Shown here one piece after another: positions 1-5,862 of a stretch of DNA of 14,152 nt. The notes below the pieces were generated by a model that did no database searches, was not told where the DNA came from, and saw only the letters and a list, made by a program, of their open reading frames with translations. Numbering within the stretch: the first letter of the stretch is position 1; every line of letters begins with the position of its first letter. Both the position numbers and the translations under genes were made by a program. The DNA lies in assembly GCA_964553915.1 (NCBI GenBank), contig CAZKMM010000070.1, positions 1-14,152 of the forward strand, in the 5' to 3' direction. The DNA is from CAZKMM01 sp964553915 (GTDB lineage: Bacteria > RBG-13-61-14 > DRUE01).

Positions 1-1
1 A

Positions 2-808
2 TTTAAAGACCTGAGGATGGGACCGATTACTCTTCCTTTACCCTATGATGCTATTGATCCCACCCTGACAGGTTATTATTTCATCCAGGGTATCCCTTTT
101 GGCAGGACTTATGTTATAGAGTTTGAACAGCCTGTTTTAGGATGGTTTGGTGCCACTGAACCTTTTACTCTTCCTTCGGATACTGCAATCCATCCGCTTG
201 ATGTTATTTTGACAGGATTTCAACCTTTTGCTCCGCCCTCTGTAATTCCAGAGGCACTATTTGTCAAAAATGGAGATACCTCAAAGACATATATTTTCCA
301 AATTCAATTCAAAGGCGGATGGGGAGCTTGCTCTGTTGAGAGCGATTTTTGGAATTATGTTGAAATCTATCCTGAAAACCCAGTTTTGGGTGAGTATTCA
401 TATCGTCCCTTGATGTCTATGGGAGACAGTATTTCTGACACTATCCGAATCAAACTCTGTGAGGGCTCCAGCATTAAGTTAATGGCTTACTGGTATATGG
501 CGCCTGATATAACCTCTGTTTCACCTGATCGTGTGCCTACAAATCTCAGCTGTTATCCGCTTACTTTGACCATTCAAGGGAAAAACTTTGATACTACAAA
601 CGCAGAAGTCTGGATTGATAATACGCCAATATCTCCCAGCACCCTTTTAAGCTCAACCATAACCATTGATCTTACTTCTCCACTTAGTGCAGGGACTCAT
701 CAAATTAAAGTGCGCAATCCTCGTTCAAATCCTAACTATCCAGATTTTAAAGGATTTGAAGATACTTATAATATGCTCTTTTCTGACACAGCCCCATGCC
801 CACAATGA
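2..808 (+). CDS. Secreted/surface protein with C-terminal IPT/TIG domain (5' partial)
   Basis: The frame is open to the left edge, and the first in-window ATG (position 17) has no spaced ribosome site, so this is probably the 3' part of a larger gene. The first ~50 residues (GYYFIQGIPFGRTYVIEF) resemble a carboxypeptidase-regulatory/SdrB-like beta sandwich. The last ~95 residues, encoded from about 506, match an IPT/TIG immunoglobulin-like fold: ITSVSP..VP, LTLTIQGKNF, then STITIDL and AGTHQIKVRNP. A middle stretch with two cysteines (GACSVES, KLCEGSS) is not recognised. IPT/TIG domains are common in extracellular and cell-surface bacterial proteins; the role here is unknown. By eye the codon use is more AT-rich than in the following genes. 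The stop lies 3 bases before the methyltransferase start. The IPT call is fairly sure; the whole-protein function is not. Confidence 0.7.
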   Translation, partial: FKDLRMGPITLPLPYDAIDPTLTGYYFIQGIPFGRTYVIEFEQPVLGWFGATEPFTLPSDTAIHPLDVILTGFQPFAPPSVIPEALFVKNGDTSKTYIFQIQFKGGWGACSVESDFWNYVEIYPENPVLGEYSYRPLMSMGDSISDTIRIKLCEGSSIKLMAYWYMAPDITSVSPDRVPTNLSCYPLTLTIQGKNFDTTNAEVWIDNTPISPSTLLSSTITIDLTSPLSAGTHQIKVRNPRSNPNYPDFKGFEDTYNMLFSDTAPCPQ

Positions 809-811
809 CGT

Positions 812-1552
812 ATGAATAAAATTTTTCTTAAACCCGATGAAACGGTTGATGAACTTTTATATGGCGAGCTGAAAATTATCCAGAAAAAGCGGGGATGGAG
901 ATATTCAGTAGATGCCCTGCTTCTGGCTGATTTTGTCCTTGAGACCATTCAACCCAAAGATAAAATTCTTGACCTAGGATGCGGAGCCGGGGTGATCAGT
1001 TTAATTCTTGCCCGGCGCTCTTCTGCCCGAAAAATCATTGGAGTGGAAATCCAGAAAGCCCTGGCTGGAAGAGCCCAGAGAAATGTCCGGCTCAATCATC
1101 TGGAGAAAAAAATCACCATCCTTCATCGGGATGCCCGCAAACTCCCGCAATTTTTTCCCCAAAAAAGCTTTGACCTGATTGTCTCTAACCCTCCCTTCAG
1201 AAAAGTAGGAAGCGGATATTTGAGCCCGGAAAAAGAGCGGGCAATTGCTCGCTATGAGCTTAAACTCAAAATGCCCCAGCTCATCCAGCTGGCAGAATAT
1301 CTTTTAAAACCAAATGGAAGATTGGCTTTAGTTTATCCAATAGAGAGGCTCAAAGAACTTCTGGCTGAACTGGAAAAAAGCCATCTTAAACCTTCCCGAC
1401 TCCGCTTTGCCTATCATAAAAAAGGAGAGCCCCGACCGGTTCTTTTCTGCCTGGAAGCTAGGAGAAAAAGCCCCGGCTTGCTCCTCCAGCCTCCCTGGTA
1501 TATTGAGACCGAAAAAGGCAGATTCCACCTGGACCGAGATAAACATAGCTGA
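812..1552 (+). CDS. trmN6: TrmN6/YfiC-like tRNA1(Val) (adenine37-N6)-methyltransferase
   Basis: A 246-residue class I SAM-dependent methyltransferase, the usual size for the YfiC/TrmN6 family. It begins with the family-like N-terminus (DETVDELLYGELKIIQKKRG, residues 9-28). SAM motif I is DLGCGAG at 54-60, an acidic motif-II residue lies in GVEI at 77-80, and the N6-adenine catalytic motif NPPF is at 126-129. E. coli TrmN6 methylates A37 of tRNA1(Val); the exact substrate here is inferred from family only. The ATG at 812 is the first possible start, because an in-frame TGA ends at 808. No Shine-Dalgarno site is visible, so it may be translated by coupling to the gene ending 3 bases upstream. 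Residues 217-246 are poorly conserved in the family. Other small-domain methyltransferases (HemK/RsmC type) are less likely given the N-terminus. Confidence 0.85.
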   Translation: MNKIFLKPDETVDELLYGELKIIQKKRGWRYSVDALLLADFVLETIQPKDKILDLGCGAGVISLILARRSSARKIIGVEIQKALAGRAQRNVRLNHLEKKITILHRDARKLPQFFPQKSFDLIVSNPPFRKVGSGYLSPEKERAIARYELKLKMPQLIQLAEYLLKPNGRLALVYPIERLKELLAELEKSHLKPSRLRFAYHKKGEPRPVLFCLEARRKSPGLLLQPPWYIETEKGRFHLDRDKHS

Positions 1553-1581
1553 CCAGGTTCTAACTTTTTTGAATTCTTTAC

Positions 1582-1595
1582 TTGACAAGGGTCAA
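1582..1595. promoter_or_regulatory. Inverted repeat TTGAC-N4-GTCAA overlapping the -35 box
   Basis: TTGAC (1582-1586) and GTCAA (1591-1595) are exact reverse complements around AAGG. The dyad covers the -35 element of the operon promoter, a place where a bound repressor would block RNA polymerase. A regulator cannot be named, and one arm is simply the -35 box itself, so the dyad could be chance. Confidence 0.3.
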
Positions 1596-1610
1596 TTTTT
1601 GTGTTATTTT
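1582..1610 (+). promoter_or_regulatory. Sigma70-type promoter of the nickel/cobalt operon
   Basis: A perfect -35 hexamer TTGACA (1582-1587) is followed after 17 bases by TATTTT (1605-1610, four of six matches to TATAAT). Transcription would begin near 1617, giving a leader of about 26 bases before the ATG at 1643. AGGAGGGAG (1632-1640) is the ribosome site. This is the best promoter in the window and sits in the only gap between trmN6 and the operon. Confidence 0.7.
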
Positions 1611-1627
1611 TTTGCAAAAAGTATTAC
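1601..1627. promoter_or_regulatory. Candidate NikR-like operator GTGTTAT-N13-GTATTAC
   Basis: GTGTTAT (1601-1607) and GTATTAC (1621-1627) are separated by exactly 13 bases. From memory, the NikR site proposed for several deltaproteobacteria is GTGTTAC-N13/14-GTAACAC; this site matches 6/7 and 5/7 in the two halves with the right spacing. It covers the -10 box and probable start site of a nickel/cobalt transport operon, as expected for nickel-dependent repression. The halves are not perfect inverted repeats of each other and no nikR gene is in the window, so this remains inference. Confidence 0.45.
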
Positions 1628-1642
1628 TAAAAGGAGGGAGAA

Positions 1643-2425
1643 ATGAGCAAGAAAAGAAGTGGAATAAGTTTGGTTTTGAGTTTAGTTCTATTCACCTTTC
1701 CTCTTTGGGCATCTGCCCATCATGCCCTGGAATATATTGAAATGGAAAGCTATACTATGCCCAGAAAAGGTGAACTTCTTTTTCATCTCCATTATGATTA
1801 TTATGTGCCAGATGAGGGTTATAGCTACCTTGACCATTGGGAGCTTACCCCGGGCTTTGCCGGAGGAATTTTTAACTGGCTGATGTTTGATGTCCATACT
1901 CATTTTGCCAAATTCGGCTCTGCTCATATTGTTCCAGAACATCGGGCGGAATTTAACTCGGCAATTGGAATGCCACCATTTTTTGAAGCGGTAGCAACTT
2001 CACTTCAATTCCGTTTAACTAAGCCCCAGCAATTACCAATAGACGCCGGGTTGGTCTTTACTTATGAATACCCTTTTGAACGAAGCCAAGAATATTTAGA
2101 TGGCAAGGAGGTTTATGAAGCCACTTTGATTTTGTATCGGGAGCTGGGCGAACACCGAAATATTTGCGCTAATCTTAGTTATGGACTTGATGGAGGGGAA
2201 GAATTTTGGGAATGGGCAGTTGGATTTAAAACCCCTCTTTCTCCTGACCCCCATGGAATCAATGCGGGAGTGGAAGTAATTGGAGATTTTGATGGAGGGG
2301 TAAGTGTTTTACCAGGGGTTTACTTCCCCTTAGCTCCTCAAATCAATTTCAAATTCGGATTTCAATTTGGGAATGAGAAATGGGAAAAAACCCGGGCAAA
2401 TCTGACCATAATGTATAGTTTTTAA
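1643..2425 (+). CDS. Putative outer-membrane beta-barrel protein of the Ni/Co uptake operon
   Basis: I do not recognise a named family. Residues 1-25 form a Sec signal peptide (basic SKKR start, hydrophobic core, ASA|HH cleavage), so the mature protein would begin His-His. The mature part shows about ten to twelve alternating amphipathic strands rich in aromatic residues (for example LLFHLHYDYY, LVFTYEY, INFKFGFQF) and ends ANLTIMYSF with a terminal Phe, as outer-membrane barrel proteins do. It has eleven histidines, including HLH (48-50), HTH (85-87), H95 and H100. It is first in the operon with a strong ribosome site (AGGAGGGAG, 1632-1640), and the NikK-like gene starts 12 bases after its stop. 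The inferred role is outer-membrane passage or surface binding of nickel/cobalt. A soluble periplasmic beta protein is the main alternative. Confidence 0.6.
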   Translation: MSKKRSGISLVLSLVLFTFPLWASAHHALEYIEMESYTMPRKGELLFHLHYDYYVPDEGYSYLDHWELTPGFAGGIFNWLMFDVHTHFAKFGSAHIVPEHRAEFNSAIGMPPFFEAVATSLQFRLTKPQQLPIDAGLVFTYEYPFERSQEYLDGKEVYEATLILYRELGEHRNICANLSYGLDGGEEFWEWAVGFKTPLSPDPHGINAGVEVIGDFDGGVSVLPGVYFPLAPQINFKFGFQFGNEKWEKTRANLTIMYSF

Positions 2426-2437
2426 GGAGAAGAAAAA

Positions 2438-3109
2438 ATGAAAAGAGCGGTCATTCTCTTTAGTTTGCTCTGGTTAATTTCTCTGCCGGGTTTGGCTCAT
2501 GAACACTGGCTTCTGGTAGAAAAAATCAGAGCCCATCCCGGAGAGATTATCAAATTCTATCTTGCCAGCGGGCATAATTTCCCGAATAGTGATTTGCAGA
2601 TTGCCCAGAAGCTGATAAAAGAAATTAAAGTAATTCTCCCCTCCGGGCAAAAACAAGAATTAAAGCTAAATCCTGAAAAAAATTACTGGTGGGGAGAGAT
2701 TGAGCTGGAAGAAAAGGGGGTTTATCAATTTTATTTTTTACTCAGCAAACCCCAGCTCAAAAAACCTCTATATCTAGGAAAAACCATAATCGCTGTGGGA
2801 GAAAGCCCCTCAAAGATTTCTGCATTAAATCTTAAAGAAGATATTATTGAGCTGGTTCCTCTTACTTCTCCCTTGGGATTAAAAAAGGGAGACATTTTAA
2901 AACTTATGCTGAGAAAGGGAGAGAAGCCAATAGCTGGTTCAATTCAGGTAATTCCAGAGGAGGGAAAGAGCTGGTATATTCAGACCGATGCTCAGGGTCG
3001 GGTGGAGATTCCGCTTAGGAAATCAGGCAAGTATCTTGTAGTTGCAGAAATTCAAGGACAGGGATGTTCTTTCACCTTTGAAGTAAAAGAGGGAAAAAAT
3101 GAAAAATAG
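2438..3109 (+). CDS. nikK: DUF4198 / NikK-like periplasmic nickel-cobalt uptake component
   Basis: A 223-residue protein with signal peptide 1-20 (KR start, hydrophobic core, GLA|HEHW), giving a mature N-terminus His-Glu-His-Trp. The pattern HEHWLLVEK, then HPGE (33-36) and SGHNFP (45-50), is typical of DUF4198 proteins, which often lie beside nickel/cobalt ECF transporters and are called NikK there. The C-terminal half contains a second beta-sandwich (TDAQGRVEIPLRKSGKYLVVAE). No membrane anchor follows the signal, so it is probably soluble in the periplasm and may bind or deliver metal to NikM; that role is inferred from context. AAGGAG before the ATG supports the start. Its last 11 bases overlap the next gene. 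The family call is good; the nikK name rests on gene order. Confidence 0.78.
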   Translation: MKRAVILFSLLWLISLPGLAHEHWLLVEKIRAHPGEIIKFYLASGHNFPNSDLQIAQKLIKEIKVILPSGQKQELKLNPEKNYWWGEIELEEKGVYQFYFLLSKPQLKKPLYLGKTIIAVGESPSKISALNLKEDIIELVPLTSPLGLKKGDILKLMLRKGEKPIAGSIQVIPEEGKSWYIQTDAQGRVEIPLRKSGKYLVVAEIQGQGCSFTFEVKEGKNEK

Positions 3110-3563
3110 TTTAAAAACCGGGCTGGGAATTTTCATCGGGCTTTTAGCTTTTTCGGTTTTCGGACACGGAGTGGAATACCAAATAATTCAAGGTGGGGTG
3201 GGAATTGAAATAAAATATGACGATGGCAGTGCTTTTTCTTATAGTGAGGTTAAAATTTATCCGCCGGGTGATGACACTGAATATCAAAGTGGATTAACCG
3301 ATGCTCAGGGAAGATTTATTTTTTACCCTGACCGGGCAGGGAAATGGAAGATTATCGCCAGTGATGGACTGGGGCACGGGGTGGTAGCAGAGGTGAAGAT
3401 AACTCCCAACCTTTTACCTCAGACTATTTGCAAAAATGATGGCTTTAGCCGTTGGGAAAAGATAATTTTAGGGCTGGGAATTATCTTTGGAATTACTGGC
3501 ATCTGGTTCTGGCTCTCTGCAAAAAAATATTTAAAGCAAAGTAAGAAAAATGCATATTCCTGA
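3099..3563 (+). CDS. nikL: NikL-like membrane-anchored Ni/Co transport protein
   Basis: A 154-residue protein. Residues 1-22 are a signal peptide (likely cleavage VFG|HGVEY), residues ~25-110 form a small beta-sandwich of carboxypeptidase-regulatory type (SYSEVKIYPP, LTDAQGRFIFYPDRAGKWKI), and a transmembrane helix lies at about 130-149 followed by a lysine-rich cytoplasmic tail. This signal, Ig-like domain and C-terminal anchor layout matches NikL, the accessory membrane subunit that stands where CbiN is found in cobalt systems. The mature N-terminus would be His-Gly; H103 lies in a second LGHG motif. It overlaps nikK by 11 bases and nikM by 14 bases, so translation is probably coupled. GAGGG before the ATG serves as ribosome site. 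NikL in place of CbiN favours nickel over cobalt as substrate, by family knowledge only. Confidence 0.78.
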   Translation: MKNSLKTGLGIFIGLLAFSVFGHGVEYQIIQGGVGIEIKYDDGSAFSYSEVKIYPPGDDTEYQSGLTDAQGRFIFYPDRAGKWKIIASDGLGHGVVAEVKITPNLLPQTICKNDGFSRWEKIILGLGIIFGITGIWFWLSAKKYLKQSKKNAYS

Positions 3564-4179
3564 TGGATTTTTAGACTTAAAAACTCTGGCAATTACTGAT
3601 GGGATTGCCGGGGCTTCTCTTCTTTTTTCGGTCTGGCGGGTGAACCGAAAATTAAAGCCGGAAAGAATTCCCTTAATGGGGCTTTGTGGAGCTTTTGTTT
3701 TTACTGCCCAGCTTTTGAGCTTCCCGGTGCCGGGAGGAACTTCAGTTCATCTTTGTGGAGCGGTTTTAATCAGTATTTTATTAGGTCCTTTTAGTGGATT
3801 TACTATTCTCAGCTCTGCCTTAATTTTACAAGCTCTACTTTTCCATCACGGAGGAATTTGGAGCTTGGGGGCAAATATTTTGAATATGGGTCTAATCGGT
3901 TGCTGGCTGGGATATGGATTATTTTTAATTTTCCGGCGAATTTTAGGAAAATATTGGCTAGCAGGAGCTGGGGGTAGTGCCTGGCTTTCAATGGTTATAT
4001 CTGCTTTATTTGCCTCTTTAGAGCTTTGGGCTTCTGGAATGATTCCTTTAAAAAAAGGGCTTATGGCAATGGGATTTGCTCATATAATTGCAGGAATTTT
4101 TGAGGCTTTAGCCACAATTTTAATCTTAGGGACAATTAATAAGATTCGCCCCGACCTCTTAAAAATGGAAAAAATATGA
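3550..4179 (+). CDS. nikM: NikM/CbiM, substrate-binding membrane component of Ni/Co ECF transporter
   Basis: A 209-residue membrane protein with about six to seven hydrophobic segments. It starts MHIPDGFLD, the family hallmark. In known NikM structures the amino group of Met1, backbone and side chain of His2 and His67 form the square-planar metal site. Here His2 is present and a histidine is at position 67 in TSVHLCG. Other conserved blocks are LLFHHGGI (97-103), GANILNMG (107-114) and AHIIAGIFEA (177-186). The N-terminus is part of the active site, so the start at 3550 is secure, although it lies 14 bases inside nikL and has only a weak ribosome site. It ends with an ATGA overlap into nikQ. 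Nickel versus cobalt cannot be settled from this protein alone. Confidence 0.92.
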   Translation: MHIPDGFLDLKTLAITDGIAGASLLFSVWRVNRKLKPERIPLMGLCGAFVFTAQLLSFPVPGGTSVHLCGAVLISILLGPFSGFTILSSALILQALLFHHGGIWSLGANILNMGLIGCWLGYGLFLIFRRILGKYWLAGAGGSAWLSMVISALFASLELWASGMIPLKKGLMAMGFAHIIAGIFEALATILILGTINKIRPDLLKMEKI

Positions 4180-4802
4180 AACACGATTTTTTAGACAAGT
4201 ATAGCTATCTGGATACCCCTATACATCGGCTTCCTGCTATGCTCAAGCTGATTTTGGTCTTGGTTTATATATTATGGCTGACCAGTTTAAAAAATGGCTG
4301 GGTAGAATATTGTCTGGCTGGAGGAGGGCTTTTGATTCTTATTCTTTTCTCTCAGGTGCCTTTAACTTATCTGTTCCTTCGTTCTTTAGTGATCGTGCCT
4401 TTTTTAGCTCTAATTTTAATTTTTATGGCAATTTCCCAACCAGAACCTGGGGAGTTTATGCTTTTTGTATCGCTTCGGGCATGGCTCAGTGTCTTAGCTC
4501 TGGTCTGGCTAATTTCCACAACTCCTTTTCCAGAGTTATTAAAAGCAATGAGAAAACTTCGGATTCCCTCAATAATTTTGACTCTTCTTGGATTCATTTA
4601 CCGGTATTTTTTTCTCCTATCAGATGAGGGTCAGAGAATGTTTCGCTCAGTAAAAATGAGGAGCTTCGGCAAGAAAAAATCTCAGCTGGAGATAAAAACT
4701 TATGCTCAGATTCTGGGAACCCTTTTTTTAAGAAGCTATGAGCGTTCGGAGCGAGTATATCAAGCAATGCTGATGCGGGGATTTACCGAGGAAGGAAGAT
4801 GA
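4176..4802 (+). CDS. nikQ: NikQ/CbiQ energy-coupling factor transmembrane protein (EcfT)
   Basis: A 208-residue protein with several transmembrane helices (about 23-40, 53-68, 75-95, 105-125) and a long basic cytoplasmic region typical of EcfT/CbiQ. The coupling region contains AMRKLRIPS (134-142), GFIYRYFFLLSDEGQRM (149-165) and VKMRSFG (169-175). A last coupling element AMLMRGF (197-203) carries the Arg-Gly signature that docks on the ATPase grooves. It couples ATP hydrolysis by NikO to movement of NikM. The start overlaps the nikM stop by 4 bases (ATGA) and its own stop overlaps the nikO start by 4 bases, so the three are surely co-translated. The length is a little short for the family (usually 220-270) but no element appears missing. 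Confidence 0.88.
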   Translation: MKHDFLDKYSYLDTPIHRLPAMLKLILVLVYILWLTSLKNGWVEYCLAGGGLLILILFSQVPLTYLFLRSLVIVPFLALILIFMAISQPEPGEFMLFVSLRAWLSVLALVWLISTTPFPELLKAMRKLRIPSIILTLLGFIYRYFFLLSDEGQRMFRSVKMRSFGKKKSQLEIKTYAQILGTLFLRSYERSERVYQAMLMRGFTEEGR

Positions 4803-5545
4803 AAAGTAAATGGGCATTAGAGCTAAAAAATGTTTCTTATCAATATCCTGATGGTCATCAGGCTCTGAAAGAAATTAGTTTTAAAGTAGCTCCAGGGGAA
4901 CGGGTGGGAATAATTGGTCCGAATGGGGCAGGCAAAACCACCCTACTTTTAGCCATCTGTGGGCTGATTGAATTTAAAGGGGAGATAAAAATCTTTGGCG
5001 AGCTTCTAACTTCTTCTAATTCCCATTATCTTCGGAGAAAATTGGGTTTACTTTTTCAAGACCCTAATGACCAATTGTTTATGCCCCGGATTTATGAAGA
5101 TGTAGCTTTTGGTCCCAAACATCTGGGTTGGAGTGAAGAGGAAATTCAGAGGAAAGTTAAAGCCACTTTAAAAAAGTTGGGACTGGAAGGTTTTGAAAGC
5201 CGAAGCGGACATCATCTTAGCTTTGGAGAAAAAAAACGCTGTGCCCTTGCCACGGTTCTGGTAATGGAGCCAGAGATTCTTTTATTTGATGAACCCACGA
5301 GTAATCTTGACCCTCGGGCACGGAGGGAATTTATCAATATCCTCAAGCAGATTTTGGGCACTCAGATTATCATCTCTCATGACTTAGAAATGATTTTAAG
5401 ACTTACCTCCCGAGTAATAACCCTGGATAAAGGGGAAAAAATCTGCGAAGGAGAAACTCAGGAAATTCTTTCTAATCCCCAGCTAATGGAAAGCCATGGT
5501 TTAGAGGTGCCTGCCAGCCTTCTGCTCAAGAGCTATATTTCTTAA
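4799..5545 (+). CDS. nikO: NikO/CbiO energy-coupling factor ATPase
   Basis: A 248-residue ABC ATPase with every motif intact: Walker A GPNGAGKTT (40-48), Q-loop Gln87 in FQDPNDQLF (the FQDP.DQ pattern typical of ECF and CbiO ATPases), signature LSFGEKKR (140-147), Walker B ILLFDEP (160-166) with Glu165, D-loop SNLD and H-loop His194 in ISHD. The signature has SFGEKKR in place of the usual SGGQKQR, a mild variant. It acts as a homodimer below NikM and NikQ. No second ATPase gene is present, which fits a dedicated single-ATPase transporter. It is the last gene of the operon, and its 3' end overlaps the convergent DUF77 gene by 20 bases. Confidence 0.93.
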   Translation: MKSKWALELKNVSYQYPDGHQALKEISFKVAPGERVGIIGPNGAGKTTLLLAICGLIEFKGEIKIFGELLTSSNSHYLRRKLGLLFQDPNDQLFMPRIYEDVAFGPKHLGWSEEEIQRKVKATLKKLGLEGFESRSGHHLSFGEKKRCALATVLVMEPEILLFDEPTSNLDPRARREFINILKQILGTQIIISHDLEMILRLTSRVITLDKGEKICEGETQEILSNPQLMESHGLEVPASLLLKSYIS

Positions 5546-5840
5546 CAGACTTTTTCAATTTTTTTTCCACTGATTGAATTTTTCCCTCCAGCCGATTTTT
5601 GCCCCCCTTGCGGTCATCAATGATGATGGTGGTAATAACTCTGGGAGCAAGCCTGCGAACCTTTTGATGGCACTTCTGAATTAAAGCAAATACCTGCTCG
5701 GGCGGTCCTTCTACAATGGTCGCCATTGCAGTAAGCCGATATTCCAGCCCGCTTTTCTCCACTTCCTTAATTACGCTCGCAACATACCTGGATACACTCT
5801 CTCCCACCCCTAAAGGAACAATGCTGAATTGTGCCAGCAA
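5526..5840 (-). CDS. MTH1187/YkoF-type (DUF77) thiamine-binding family protein
   Basis: A 104-residue protein matching the small MTH1187 family: LAQFSIVPLGVGESVSRYVA at the N-terminus, GLEYRLTAMATIVEG in the middle (31-45), then a helix with VFALIQKCHQ and a strand RVITTIIIDDRKG. The family has a ferredoxin-like fold; some members bind thiamine or a related compound. They are cytoplasmic and the cellular role is unclear. It uses a TTG start (5838-5840) preceded by an almost perfect Shine-Dalgarno site. It is the last gene of the trpS-scpAB operon, 22 bases after the glycoside hydrolase stop, and meets nikO tail to tail. The lysine-rich C-terminus (KLKKSVKKYSS) extends slightly beyond the usual core. 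Confidence 0.83.
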   Translation of the reverse strand: MLAQFSIVPLGVGESVSRYVASVIKEVEKSGLEYRLTAMATIVEGPPEQVFALIQKCHQKVRRLAPRVITTIIIDDRKGGKNRLEGKIQSVEKKLKKSVKKYSS

Positions 5841-5844
5841 TTTT

Positions 5845-5854
5845 CCACCTCCTT
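5845..5854 (-). promoter_or_regulatory. Strong ribosome binding site deciding a TTG start
   Basis: On the minus strand AAGGAGGTGG lies 4 bases before the TTG at 5840. It is nearly complementary to the 16S rRNA tail and fixes this codon as start of the DUF77 gene, rather than the GTG a few codons further in. Confidence 0.8.
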
Positions 5855-5862
5855 TTTCAGGA

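Noticed and set aside
1553..1642. Nickel/cobalt or cobalamin riboswitch ahead of the transport operon
   Set aside because: The predicted leader is only about 26 bases and the whole gap 90 bases, too short for either riboswitch, and no paired structure is visible.
4274..4627. 117-codon open frame within nikQ in another frame
   Set aside because: It lies wholly within the well-supported membrane protein gene, is rich in Phe/Ser from out-of-frame hydrophobic codons and has no ribosome site.
5554..5583. Possible intrinsic terminator after nikO: TTCAAT / ATTGAA stem followed by five T
   Set aside because: The stem is six mostly A-T pairs with a loop of about 13 bases and lies within the opposite gene's coding sequence; too weak to call.
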